Of a DNA stretch of 64,000 bases, positions 35,658 to 43,823 are shown piece after piece. The position numbers and the translations under genes were made by a program. Below the pieces are notes generated by a model. The model was not told the DNA's origin. It ran no database searches and was given only the letters and a program-made list of their open reading frames with translations. Positions within the stretch are counted from its first letter, which is position 1. Each line of letters starts with the position of its first letter. The stretch is from positions 124,001 to 188,000 of the forward strand of contig NZ_JAERJP010000004.1 of NCBI RefSeq assembly GCF_018257575.1. The letters are read 5' to 3'. The stretch comes from Tatumella sp. JGM91 (lineage in GTDB: Bacteria > Pseudomonadota > Gammaproteobacteria > Enterobacterales > Enterobacteriaceae).

Positions 35658-36959
35658 ATGAGCGATATAACAGCGGTAACCCATAATGATGTCTGGCTGG
35701 ATCGGCGTCACAGGCATGTCCCCCGCGGGATAGTCACGGCACATCCTCTGGTGGTGGAAAGAGCCAGCGGCAGCGAAGTCTGGGATACGGAGGGTAACCG
35801 TTACCTGGATTTTGTCGGCGGTATCGGGGTACTGAATGTCGGGCATAATCACCCGGCGGTTAGCGCGGCGGTCACCCGTCAGCTGTCGAAGGTGTCTCAT
35901 GCCTGCTTCCAGGTCGCCGCCTATCCGGGGTATATCAGTCTGGCAGAACGCCTGAATCAGCTGGTGGGCAAAGACACGGAGTGCCAGAGTGTGTTTTTTA
36001 CCAGCGGCGCAGAAGCGGTTGAGAATGCAGTAAAAATTGCGCGGGCGGCGACGGGACGGCCGGGGATTATCGCCTTTGATGGTGCCTTTCATGGCCGCAC
36101 ATTGCTCGGTACCAGCCTGACCGGTATGAGCCAGCCGTATAAACAAAACTTCGGCCCTTTTGCTTCTGCCATCTATCGTTTGCCGTACCCGAATCCGTAT
36201 CGTGACATCAGCTGGCAGCATTGTCTGAATGCGCTGGAGATGCTGTTTTCGGCACAGATCGTGCCGGAGCAGGTGGCGGCGATATTACTGGAACCGGTGC
36301 AGGGGGACGGTGGTTTTCTGCCGGCACCGCCGGCTTTTATGCAGGCATTGCGTAAAATTACCGAAAAACACGGCATCTTACTGATTTGTGATGAAGTTCA
36401 GACCGGATTCGGGCGGACGGGAAAAATGTTCGCCTTCGAACACGCAGACATTATGCCGGACCTGGTCACGGTTGCCAAAAGTCTCGGCGGCGGGCTGCCC
36501 ATTTCCGGGGTGACCGGCCGTACTGAAATAATGAATGCCCCTCTGCCCGGCGGGCTGGGAGGGACCTACGGCGGAAATGCGCTGGCCTGTGCGGCCGCCC
36601 TGGCGGTACTGGATGTAATAGAACAGGAAGATTTACTGGCCCGCAGTCTCCGCCTCGGGCAGATGCTCCGCCAGCGGCTGGAACAGCTGGCCGGTAAATA
36701 TGCCTGTATTGGTGAGGCGCGCGGGGTCGGTTTTATGCAGGCGGTGGAAATTATTGATCCGGACAGCGGAAAAGAAGACCCGGCCCTGACGCAGGTAATT
36801 CTGCAGGCGGCATTCAGCGAAGGACTGCTGCTGATTAAATGCGGGTTGCAGCGTAATGTGATCCGTTTTCTGGCACCGCTGGTGACCACCGATTCTCAGC
36901 TGGAGGAAGCCTTACATATTTTTGATATCGCGCTGGCGAAAGGGACCGGCCGGATTTGA
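35658..36959 (+). CDS. Class III PLP-dependent aminotransferase (4-aminobutyrate type)
   Basis: 433 residues, GabT/PuuE-like. Visible blocks are DFVGGIGVLNVGHNHPAV, the PLP-phosphate loop FFTSGAEAVENAVKIARAATG, FHGRTLLGTSLTG, the cofactor Asp in LLICDEVQTGFGRTG, and the Schiff-base lysine in LVTVAKSLGGGLP. TYGGNALACAAALAVLDVIEQE follows. It would transfer an amino group from GABA or a similar omega-amino acid to 2-oxoglutarate, giving a semialdehyde that the first gene could oxidise. CAGGAAT precedes the ATG. The 149-base gap upstream leaves room for its own promoter. Confidence 0.92.
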   Translation: MSDITAVTHNDVWLDRRHRHVPRGIVTAHPLVVERASGSEVWDTEGNRYLDFVGGIGVLNVGHNHPAVSAAVTRQLSKVSHACFQVAAYPGYISLAERLNQLVGKDTECQSVFFTSGAEAVENAVKIARAATGRPGIIAFDGAFHGRTLLGTSLTGMSQPYKQNFGPFASAIYRLPYPNPYRDISWQHCLNALEMLFSAQIVPEQVAAILLEPVQGDGGFLPAPPAFMQALRKITEKHGILLICDEVQTGFGRTGKMFAFEHADIMPDLVTVAKSLGGGLPISGVTGRTEIMNAPLPGGLGGTYGGNALACAAALAVLDVIEQEDLLARSLRLGQMLRQRLEQLAGKYACIGEARGVGFMQAVEIIDPDSGKEDPALTQVILQAAFSEGLLLIKCGLQRNVIRFLAPLVTTDSQLEEALHIFDIALAKGTGRI

Positions 36960-36975
36960 TGACGAAAAATTTTAT

Positions 36976-37029
36976 CTGATAAACCACGCCACAGACGTAG
37001 CCATTTGCTATTAAGGCGTGGTATATCAG
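36976..37029. promoter_or_regulatory. Long inverted repeat upstream of the Lrp/AsnC gene
   Basis: CTGATAAACCACGCC (36976-36990) and GGCGTGGTATATCAG (37015-37029) are inverted copies matching at 14 of 15 positions, 24 bases apart. They end 33 bases before the regulator start. It may be the operator of the regulator (autoregulation). A hairpin acting as terminator of the aminotransferase gene is possible, but there is no T run. Confidence 0.55.
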
Positions 37030-37061
37030 TTAATTAAGTTTCGTTGATCTCAGAGGGTATT

Positions 37062-37556
37062 ATGAATGGTCTGCTAAAACTGGATAGACTGGATATCAGT
37101 ATTCTTGCCCATCTGCAGAAAGACGGCCGGATCAGCAATGTGAACCTGGCGGAGGCGGTCGGCTTATCGCCAAGCCCTTGTCTGCAGAGGGTGAAACGCC
37201 TGGAGGCGGCCGGATTTATTGGCGGATATGAAGCCAGCCTGAATCTGGCCAAAATTACCGAATCTGTCAGTGTGTTTACCGAAGTGACACTGAATGGTCA
37301 CCGGCGTGAAGACTTTCAGCGTTTCGAACACTGTCTGAGTCAGACTGACGAACTGATGGAATGCCACCTGATCACCGGAGGATATGACTATCTGCTGCGG
37401 TTTCTGACCCGCAGTATTGAGCATTACCAGGAGGTAATTGAGGGGCTGCTGGACGAGAATATCGGCATCGGCAAATACTTCAGTTATATTGTGATTAAAT
37501 CACCGATCCTCAAAAAGAGTGTTCCCCTGTACAGCCTGCTGGAAAAAAGTGAATAG
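37062..37556 (+). CDS. Lrp/AsnC-family transcriptional regulator
   Basis: 164 residues. The N-terminal helix-turn-helix (LDRLDISILAHLQKDGRISNVNLAEAVGLSPSPCLQRVKRLEAAGFI) is followed by the ligand-binding RAM/AsnC domain, with HLITGGYDYLLRFLTRSIEHY as the usual GxYDYLL block. It probably senses an amino acid or pathway intermediate and controls the catabolic genes just upstream. The ATG at 37062 is preceded by AGAGGG; an upstream TTG at 37044 is less likely. Lrp-type regulators are common beside amino-acid and ectoine-type degradation genes. Confidence 0.9.
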   Translation: MNGLLKLDRLDISILAHLQKDGRISNVNLAEAVGLSPSPCLQRVKRLEAAGFIGGYEASLNLAKITESVSVFTEVTLNGHRREDFQRFEHCLSQTDELMECHLITGGYDYLLRFLTRSIEHYQEVIEGLLDENIGIGKYFSYIVIKSPILKKSVPLYSLLEKSE

Positions 37557-37656
37557 CCCCCGGACTGTCTGGCCTGATGGTCAGGGCAACAAAACACCGG
37601 AAGACCGCTCAGTCCCCCGGTAATTGTGGCAGAGTGTCAGCGATCGGCCGGGTAAA

Positions 37657-37947
37657 TCAGTCCAGACCTTCGGTCAGCACCACCCGGTAGCGGGCCCCTT
37701 TCAGCCGGTGCAGCTTCGCCGCCTGATAAGCAGGGCTGTGGTACCAGTCACGGGCCGCAGCAGTGTCGGGAAATTTCAGTATCACGACACCTTCAGTGTC
37801 TGCACCTTCGAGGCTTTCTGCGGCACCGTAAAATGCCAGCGGCGTCAGAGGATGATCTCCGCGGGCAGCGCTGGCTTTTTCGGCATAGATATCCATTTCT
37901 GCCTGGTCGCAGGTCTGATCACGGATAAATACAATATAGGCGCTCAT
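37657..37947 (-). CDS. DUF1330 family protein
   Basis: Small 96-residue protein of the DUF1330 family (ferredoxin-like alpha/beta barrel, dimeric). The start SAYIVFIRDQTCDQAEMDIYAEKA and the later VVILKFPDTAAARDWYHSPAYQ are typical, the latter being the most conserved family block. Function is not established. It follows the DJ-1/PfpI gene by a single base and so belongs to the curA operon. Confidence 0.88.
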   Translation of the reverse strand: MSAYIVFIRDQTCDQAEMDIYAEKASAARGDHPLTPLAFYGAAESLEGADTEGVVILKFPDTAAARDWYHSPAYQAAKLHRLKGARYRVVLTEGLD

Positions 37948-37948
37948 C

Positions 37949-38632
37949 TTATTGCCCTTTAATCGCTTTGATTAATTCACGGGCGGTTTCGGCAGAAGAG
38001 CCCGGGTTCTGCCCGGTGATCAGCAGACCGTCACGTACCACATAAGATGCCCAGTCCGGGCCTTTACTGTATTCGGCTCCCTTCTGTTTCAGCATATCTT
38101 CGACCAGGAAGGGCACCACATCGCTAAGCTGCACGGCATCTTCTTCACTGTTACTGAAACCGGTGGCCCGCAGTCCTTTAACCAGCGGCTGGCCATTGGC
38201 TTGTTTTGCATGACGCAGCACCCCCGGCGCGTGGCAGACCGCAGCCACCGGCCGGCCGGCTGCCAGTAATGTTTCGATAATACTGACTGAGCGGGTATCT
38301 TCGGCCAGATCCCATAACGGACCATGACCGCCCGGATAGAAGACCGCATCATAGTCGCTGGCGTTGACCTCAGACAGTCTGAGGGTGGCGGCCAGCTGTG
38401 CGGTTGCTTCGGCGTCTTTTTCGAAACGCCGGGTGTCGTCTGTCCGGAAATCAGGCAGGTTGCTTTTCGGGTCCAGCGGTGGTTGTCCGCCGGCCGGAGA
38501 ACTGAGGGTCAGTGTGGCCCCGGCATCTTTAAAGACATAATAAGGCGCAGCCAGCTCTTCAAGCCAGAATCCTGTTTTTTCACCGGTGTTACCCAGTTTA
38601 TCGTGGGAAGTCAGTACAATTAAAATATTCAT
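37949..38632 (-). CDS. DJ-1/PfpI-family class I glutamine amidotransferase-like protein
   Basis: 227 residues. The start is NILIVLTSHDKLGNTGEKTGFWLEE, and the nucleophile elbow AAVCHAPGVLRHA holds the conserved Cys. FYPGGHGPLWDLAED supplies the acid residue region and WASYVVRDGLLITGQNPGSS lies near the end. These features match the Hsp31-like/ThiJ group that repairs or removes glyoxal-type carbonyl damage; the exact activity is unknown. ATG 38632 follows GGAG. It is co-directional with curA (16-base gap) and DUF1330, under the same TetR control by inference. Confidence 0.88.
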   Translation of the reverse strand: MNILIVLTSHDKLGNTGEKTGFWLEELAAPYYVFKDAGATLTLSSPAGGQPPLDPKSNLPDFRTDDTRRFEKDAEATAQLAATLRLSEVNASDYDAVFYPGGHGPLWDLAEDTRSVSIIETLLAAGRPVAAVCHAPGVLRHAKQANGQPLVKGLRATGFSNSEEDAVQLSDVVPFLVEDMLKQKGAEYSKGPDWASYVVRDGLLITGQNPGSSAETARELIKAIKGQ

Positions 38633-38648
38633 CAATTTTTCTCCGGGG

Positions 38649-39686
38649 TTAGTGGTCACCGGCGACACGGATCACCAGCTTGCCGTAGTTGTTACCCTGT
38701 AACATGCCGCTGAAAGCCTGCGGGGCCTGTTCCAGCCCCTCAACAATATCTTCACGGTAATAAATCTTTTTCTGCCGCAGCCAGTCGCTCATCAGGGTCC
38801 GGAAGGCAGGGAAATGGGGGGCGTAGTCGTCAAAAATGATAAATCCCTGAATACGGATACGTTTTTTCAACAGTGTACCGATAAACTGCGGCAGACGGTC
38901 GGGACCGGCGGCGGCTGTATTGTCGTTGTAATGGGCGACCACACCACACAGGGGGATCCTTGCTTTGCTATTGAGTAGCGGCAGCACCGCATCGAACACC
39001 GCTCCGCCAACGTTTTCGAAGTAAATATCAATTCCGTCCGGGCAGGCGGCCTGTAATTGTTGCCGAAAGTCGGGTGCACGGTGATTCAGGCAGAGATCAA
39101 ACCCGGCATTGACCACCGCATCACGGCATTTTTCATCACTGCCGGCAATGCCGACCACACGGCAGCCTTTCAGCTTACCTATCTGTCCGACGGTGCTGCC
39201 GACCGGCCCGGTTGCGGCAGCAACCACCAGGGTTTCACCGGCCACCGGCTGACCAATATCTGTCAGCCCCATCCAGGCGGTGAAGCCCGGCATGCCGGCC
39301 ACGCCTAATGACAGGGAAGGGTGTTCAGGGTTGCTTCCCAGACTGACCACCCCCTGGCCGTCAGACAGGGCGTAATCCTGCCAGCCTGACCAGGCCATGA
39401 CCCAGTCGTCTTTTTTAAATTCCGGGTGACGGGAACGGATAACCCGGCTGATGGTTCCGCCCACCATAACCTCACCGATAGCCACCGGCGGAGCGTAGGA
39501 AGGGGCATCACTCATCCGGCCACGCATATAAGGGTCGAGAGATAAATAGACGGTGCGCAGCAGGATCTGTCCTTCATCCGGCGCAGGGATCTCCGCATTT
39601 TCGAGGCGGAAATTATCAGAGGCCGGACAGCCATCGGGACGGGAAGCCAGTACCCAGCGGCGGTTGGTGTGTTCTGTCTGTGGCAT
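38649..39686 (-). CDS. curA: NADPH-dependent medium-chain reductase, CurA-like
   Basis: 345 residues, the same length as E. coli CurA, which reduces the double bond of curcumin and other alkenals/enones. Typical leukotriene-B4-dehydrogenase-type blocks are YLSLDPYMRGRMSD, GMPGFTAWMGLTDIGQP, VAAATGPVGSTVGQIGKLKGCRVVG (NADPH fold) and YFENVGGAVFDAVLPLL. There are no zinc ligands, as expected. ATG 39686 follows GGGAGA. It is first in an operon with the DJ-1/PfpI and DUF1330 genes, and a palindromic TetR-type site lies directly upstream. Confidence 0.9.
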   Translation of the reverse strand: MPQTEHTNRRWVLASRPDGCPASDNFRLENAEIPAPDEGQILLRTVYLSLDPYMRGRMSDAPSYAPPVAIGEVMVGGTISRVIRSRHPEFKKDDWVMAWSGWQDYALSDGQGVVSLGSNPEHPSLSLGVAGMPGFTAWMGLTDIGQPVAGETLVVAAATGPVGSTVGQIGKLKGCRVVGIAGSDEKCRDAVVNAGFDLCLNHRAPDFRQQLQAACPDGIDIYFENVGGAVFDAVLPLLNSKARIPLCGVVAHYNDNTAAAGPDRLPQFIGTLLKKRIRIQGFIIFDDYAPHFPAFRTLMSDWLRQKKIYYREDIVEGLEQAPQAFSGMLQGNNYGKLVIRVAGDH

Positions 39687-39706
39687 AATATCTCCCGTAA
39701 TTAAAT

Positions 39707-39721
39707 TAGACCAGTCGTCTA
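39707..39721. promoter_or_regulatory. Probable TetR operator upstream of curA
   Basis: TAGACCAGTCGTCTA is a palindrome around a central G with six of seven pairs matching, 21 bases upstream of the curA start. It resembles the TAGAC...GTCTA sites of NemR-type TetR regulators, and a TetR gene lies 69 bases away. Confidence 0.65.
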
Positions 39722-39789
39722 GATGGTATGTAAAAACAACATTCAGGGTAAGGGGATAAGTCAGTAAACGCACATAATGGCAAACTGAA

Positions 39790-40386
39790 TTATAGTCCCA
39801 GTAGCCGTTTTGTCAGGATCATTGCCGCCTCCAGTGACAGTCGCTCACCGGATATTTTGCCCAGCAGACTGGCACCAAGCCACAGCTGGTAAAGGTTACG
39901 GGCAAATGCTTCACTGCCTTCCGGCGGGATCTGAAAATTATCCTGTGCGGCCAGCTGGTCTATCAGGGTAGCCAGCCGGCCGATAATCTGCCCGGTCCCC
40001 TGGTTCAGTACCGCACGCATCCGGTCAGATAAGTCACTGACCTCGGCACCCAGCTTGACGGCCAGGCATTTATGGCCTTTCGGAACCTGCTGGTTGTCTG
40101 TCTCCAGCCAGCCTTGCCAGTAGCGCATCAGCGTATCCGCGGCACAGGTGCCGGTAGTGATTAAACGATCCATTTCTGCCATATACCCGCAAAAATAATC
40201 TTCCAGCATCGCGCTGCCAAACTCTTCTTTGGACGAAAAATAGTAATAGAAAGATCCTTTCGGGATACCGGCCGCGGTCAGAATTTCATTCAGGCCAACG
40301 GCGGAGAACCCTTTGCGGGTAATGATTTCTTTTGCAACCTGCAACACCCGCTGCCGGTTTTCATTGACTGACGGTGATATGTTCAT
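39790..40386 (-). CDS. TetR/AcrR-family transcriptional repressor
   Basis: 198 residues. The N-terminal helix-turn-helix reads RVLQVAKEIITRKGFSAVGLNEILTAAGIPKGSFYYYFSSKEEFG. The C-terminal domain resembles that of NemR/AcuR repressors, which respond to electrophiles through cysteines; here Cys residues occur in YFCGYM, TGTCAAD and GHKCLAV. It is upstream of and co-oriented with curA, with the palindromic site in between, so it most likely represses the curA operon. It may be induced by enones or aldehydes; that part is inference. Confidence 0.88.
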   Translation of the reverse strand: MNISPSVNENRQRVLQVAKEIITRKGFSAVGLNEILTAAGIPKGSFYYYFSSKEEFGSAMLEDYFCGYMAEMDRLITTGTCAADTLMRYWQGWLETDNQQVPKGHKCLAVKLGAEVSDLSDRMRAVLNQGTGQIIGRLATLIDQLAAQDNFQIPPEGSEAFARNLYQLWLGASLLGKISGERLSLEAAMILTKRLLGL

Positions 40387-40836
40387 CTGCTGAACGGGCC
40401 TCGTATTTTAAATGGCGGATGCAGGCTCAGATGCCGGAAACCGGAGGAAATAACAGTATAAACAGCGGCGATTCCCTCAGCCACCCCTCTGTGCGGAATA
40501 CCGCGGGTCCGCAATATCCGCGGGTTTTGCCGTACCGCGCCGGCCACAGATCACGCTGCCGCGCGCTCCGTATTCTGCGGTGGTTAATATTATAACGATG
40601 CTCGCTGCGGAATGGCCGGAAGCAATAGTGACAGTGTCACTATTATTGCGCGCTAATGGTTGTCTGATCGCTTGCCGGCCAGCGGGCTGGCAGTCACCCT
40701 CAGGGGATCAACGCTACAGAGTACTGACTTCTGTGAATATTTTTGTATTATAGCCCCGCAGCCGGGGATTATCCGGCGCTGTTTAAAGTACCGCCCCGGG
40801 CGGTACTGTCATTTTATCGCACAGGGGACGGGCAGT
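40387..40836. other. 450-base divergent region between the TetR and LysR genes
   Basis: G+C-rich left part with two short open frames (not called) and a perfect 21-base palindrome at 40624-40644, described separately. The open frame of the LysR gene extends back to 40660 without a plausible start before 40837. Confidence 0.5.
40624..40644. promoter_or_regulatory. Perfect palindrome AATAGTGACA / TGTCACTATT around a central G
   Basis: Ten-base arms at 40624-40633 and 40635-40644 match perfectly. The core AGTGAC-N3-GTCACT occurs again at 46132-46146 in the promoter of the CynT-like gene. This looks like the binding site of a dimeric regulator in the TetR/LysR divergent region. Confidence 0.5.
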
Positions 40837-41748
40837 ATGGAACGACTGGAATGTGACCGGATGTTTATTGCGGTGGTGGAAGCAGGCAGTTTTACCGCTG
40901 CAGCCCGGCGGCTGCATACCAGCCACGGCCAGGCCTCGAAATTAATTTCCAGACTGGAACATATTCTCGGTGTTCAGCTGTTTCGCCGCAGTACCCGTTC
41001 ACTGGCGGTCACTGAGGTCGGGCTGGCCTATTATCAGCGGGTCCGCGCACTGATTGATGAATACGATGCACTGAATGATGCCATCCGCCATACTTCTGAA
41101 GCCCCGGCGGGCCGGTTACGTATTTCGGCACCTGTCACTTTTGGTACCACGCAGTTAACCCCGCGGCTGATCGATTTTGCCGGTCGCTATCCGGATATTG
41201 AACTGGATGTCAGTTATGCCGACCGGCTGGTAAATATTATTGATGAAGGTTTTGATCTGGCGCTGAGGATAGGCTCTCTGCCGGACAGCAGCCTGATGGC
41301 CCGTAAATTATGTGATATCAGGATCTTACTTGTCGCTTCGCCGCAGTATCTGGCACGCCGCGGAACACCGCAACACTGGTCTGCGCTGGAACACCATGAC
41401 TGTATTATCGATACCAATTTTCGCGACCCTTTTCGCTGGCCATTTTCTGCACCTGCCGGGGGCCTGCAGGAACAGGCGGTCAGCGGGCGTCTGAAATTTT
41501 CCAACGCCGAAGTCTGTCTGCAGGCAGTCACAGCCGGTCTGGGAATTGCCCGTTTGCCGACTTTTGTGGCCGGAGATGCCCTGAAACGGCTGCAGGTTGT
41601 TACGGTACTGGACGATTATGCCCCCGCACCTCTGGGATTATTTGCCCTTTATCCGCCGGCAAAATATCTGGCGCATAAATCCAGGGCGATGATTGATTAT
41701 CTGGCAGAGACCTTTACGGCGATACCGGACTGGGATCAGGGCTGGTGA
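40837..41748 (+). CDS. LysR-family transcriptional regulator (YhaJ-like)
   Basis: 303 residues. The N-terminal winged helix-turn-helix (MFIAVVEAGSFTAAARRLHTSHGQASKLISRLEHILGVQLFRRSTR) is followed by a CrgA/YhaJ-type effector domain (RLRISAPVTFGTTQLTPRLIDFAGRYPDIELDV; VTAGLGIARLPTFVAGDAL). It lies directly upstream of a DoxX gene and a yqjG homologue. In E. coli the LysR protein YhaJ activates yqjF (DoxX), so this is probably the local activator. ATG 40837 is chosen because the LysR domain starts there, though an upstream open frame exists. Confidence 0.88.
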   Translation: MERLECDRMFIAVVEAGSFTAAARRLHTSHGQASKLISRLEHILGVQLFRRSTRSLAVTEVGLAYYQRVRALIDEYDALNDAIRHTSEAPAGRLRISAPVTFGTTQLTPRLIDFAGRYPDIELDVSYADRLVNIIDEGFDLALRIGSLPDSSLMARKLCDIRILLVASPQYLARRGTPQHWSALEHHDCIIDTNFRDPFRWPFSAPAGGLQEQAVSGRLKFSNAEVCLQAVTAGLGIARLPTFVAGDALKRLQVVTVLDDYAPAPLGLFALYPPAKYLAHKSRAMIDYLAETFTAIPDWDQGW

Positions 41749-41750
41749 TT

Positions 41751-41767
41751 ATTTCCATTATGGAAAT
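41751..41767. promoter_or_regulatory. Perfect palindrome in the DoxX promoter
   Basis: ATTTCCAT (41751-41758) and ATGGAAAT (41760-41767) are perfect inverted arms around one central T, between the LysR gene stop and the DoxX start (85 bases on). It is a likely LysR-type binding site. Confidence 0.55.
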
Positions 41768-41851
41768 TAAGATGCGCCCTGTGGGCGGCTAATCAGTGTG
41801 GCCCCGATAAGGTAGTCTTGTTAGCAACAACACCTTATTGAGGAAATAATC

Positions 41852-42256
41852 ATGACCGATCATCGTACTGCCCCTTATGCTGTTCTGCTGCTACGCGTTA
41901 CCCTCGGAGTGCTGTTTCTGGCTCACCTCGGGCTGAAGTTATTTGTCTTTACCCCGTCGGGAACGGCGCAATACTTTCAGTCACTGGGACTGCCCGGCGG
42001 GCTGGCGTATCTGGTCATGTTGCTGGAGCTGGCGGGCGGGCTGGCATTAATTCTCGGGGTATACGCGCGTATTGCCGCGGTGGTGTTAATCCCTTTGTTA
42101 CTGGGCACTATTGTTACGGTACATGGTCCGGCAGGATTCTTCTTTACTGATGCCAACGGTGGCTGGGAGTTCCCTGCTTTCTGGATTATAGCTCTGCTGG
42201 TGCTGGCATTAAGCGGTGATGGTAAGTACGCGTTAAAACCAACATTCCGTCACTGA
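41852..42256 (+). CDS. DoxX-family membrane protein (YqjF-like)
   Basis: Small inner-membrane protein of 134 residues with four hydrophobic helices (VLLLRVTLGVLFLAHLGLKLF; LAYLVMLLELAGGLALILGVYA; IAAVVLIPLLLGTIVTVHG; FWIIALLVLALSG). The DoxX core pattern is visible. E. coli YqjF is induced by nitroaromatic and hydroquinone compounds. GAGGAAAT precedes the ATG. It is followed by yqjG after 13 bases, the same pair as in E. coli. Confidence 0.88.
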   Translation: MTDHRTAPYAVLLLRVTLGVLFLAHLGLKLFVFTPSGTAQYFQSLGLPGGLAYLVMLLELAGGLALILGVYARIAAVVLIPLLLGTIVTVHGPAGFFFTDANGGWEFPAFWIIALLVLALSGDGKYALKPTFRH

Positions 42257-42269
42257 GCCGGAGGGCATT

Positions 42270-43211
42270 ATGTTAGTCAATGGACAATGGAGCGCCGACT
42301 GGCATCCGGTACAGGCAGTCGATAAACAGGGCGGCTTTGTCCGCCAGGTGTCCGGGTTTCGCCACCAGATCACGCCTGACGGTAAGGACGGTTTTCAGGC
42401 AGAGGCGGGGCGCTATCATCTGTATGTGGCATTTATTTGCCCCTGGGCGTCACGCACCCTGATGGCCCGTAAACTGAAAGGGCTGGAGCAGGTGATCACT
42501 GTGTCGGTGGTCGAGCCCTGGTTGCTGGACCAGGGCTGGCACTTCGGGGATTATCCGGGGTCTGTGGCAGATCATGTGAATCATAGCCGCTGGCTCCATG
42601 AAATTTATACGCGGGCAGACCCGCAGTATACCGGCCGTGCGACGGTACCGGTATTGTGGGACAAAAAAACGGCGACGATTGTGAACAATGAGTCAGCAGA
42701 TATCCTGCGTATGCTGAACAGCGGCTTTGGTGCATTAGCGGAGAATACGATTGATTTGTATCCACCGGATTTGCAGGCGGAGATTGATGCGCTGAACGAT
42801 GAAATCTATCCGGCACTGAATAACGGTGTCTACCGGGCCGGTTTCGCGACAACCCGCCACAGTTATCAGCAGGCTTTCAGCGATGTTTTCTCGATGCTCG
42901 ATCGGCTGGAACAACGAATGAGTGATGGCCGTCATTTTCTGCTCGGTGACCGCTTTACCGAGGCGGATATCCGGCTGTTTGTGACACTGATCCGTTTTGA
43001 TGCAGCCTATTTCGGTCTGTTCAAGTGTAATCAGTATCCTCTGACGGCCTTTCGGTCACTGTATGCCTATACCCGGCGTATTTTGCAGCTGCCGGGCGTC
43101 CGCGAGACGGTAAATATCGACCATATAAAACAGGGATACTACTCTATTAAGGCACTTAACCCGACGGGGATTGTCCCGGCCGGGCCTGACTTAAGCGGAC
43201 TGGGACTATAA
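42270..43211 (+). CDS. yqjG: Glutathionyl-hydroquinone reductase, YqjG-like
   Basis: 313 residues of the Xi-class glutathione transferase family, which reduces glutathionyl-hydroquinones to free hydroquinones. The catalytic cysteine is residue 57 in YVAFICPWASR. VPVLWDKKTATIVNNESADILRMLN forms the glutathione site and LGDRFTEADIRLFVTLIRFDAAY is the C-terminal helical domain. It is in an operon with DoxX and the esterase, under the LysR gene. It fits protection against quinones. Confidence 0.92.
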   Translation: MLVNGQWSADWHPVQAVDKQGGFVRQVSGFRHQITPDGKDGFQAEAGRYHLYVAFICPWASRTLMARKLKGLEQVITVSVVEPWLLDQGWHFGDYPGSVADHVNHSRWLHEIYTRADPQYTGRATVPVLWDKKTATIVNNESADILRMLNSGFGALAENTIDLYPPDLQAEIDALNDEIYPALNNGVYRAGFATTRHSYQQAFSDVFSMLDRLEQRMSDGRHFLLGDRFTEADIRLFVTLIRFDAAYFGLFKCNQYPLTAFRSLYAYTRRILQLPGVRETVNIDHIKQGYYSIKALNPTGIVPAGPDLSGLGL

Positions 43212-43220
43212 GAGGGTGAT

Positions 43221-43823
43221 ATGAGCAAGAAAATAGTGATCCTGCTGCACGGTGTCGGCAGTAACGGTGCCGACTTACAAGGGCTGGGGGATTTCTGGCA
43301 GGCATCAATGCCGGAAGTGATTTTTGTGGCCCCTGACGCGCCGCAGCATTGTGATATGGGTAGCGGTTATCAATGGTTTAGTGTTAATGGTGTGACAGAA
43401 CATAACCGGCCACAGCGGGTGGTCGCTGCCCGTGAATCTTTTGATGCTGTTATCCGGGCTATTCTGGACCGGCATCAGATAACTGCCGAAGATCAGGTGA
43501 TACTGACCGGGTTTTCACAGGGCAGCATTATGTCGCTGGATGCGGTGGTTCGTGATGCACTGCCGCTGGCCGGAGTAGTGGCATTTTCGGGGCGGCTGGC
43601 TTCCCCGCCGCCGTTCTATCCGGCGAACGGCACCAGGGTTCTGTTGATCCACGGCCAGGCAGATCCGGTGATCCCGTGGACTGAAAGCCGTGATGCACAG
43701 CAGCAACTGGCAGATGCCGGGGCCGCAGCAACCTTTATCCCTGAACCGGGTTTACCCCACACGATTTCTGCTCAGGGTATTGCTCACGGCGGAGAGTTTA
43801 TCCGTCAGCGTTTTGGCCTGTAA
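43221..43823 (+). CDS. Alpha/beta-hydrolase, carboxylesterase/phospholipase family
   Basis: 200 residues. The oxyanion region is IVILLHGVGSNGADL, the nucleophile Ser is about residue 99 in ILTGFSQGSIM, Asp lies in IHGQADPVIPW and His in GLPHTISAQG, so a full catalytic triad is present. It resembles E. coli YpfH and related short-chain esterases. It starts nine bases after yqjG behind GAGGGTGAT, so it is part of the DoxX-YqjG operon. The natural substrate is unknown. Confidence 0.88.
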   Translation: MSKKIVILLHGVGSNGADLQGLGDFWQASMPEVIFVAPDAPQHCDMGSGYQWFSVNGVTEHNRPQRVVAARESFDAVIRAILDRHQITAEDQVILTGFSQGSIMSLDAVVRDALPLAGVVAFSGRLASPPPFYPANGTRVLLIHGQADPVIPWTESRDAQQQLADAGAAATFIPEPGLPHTISAQGIAHGGEFIRQRFGL

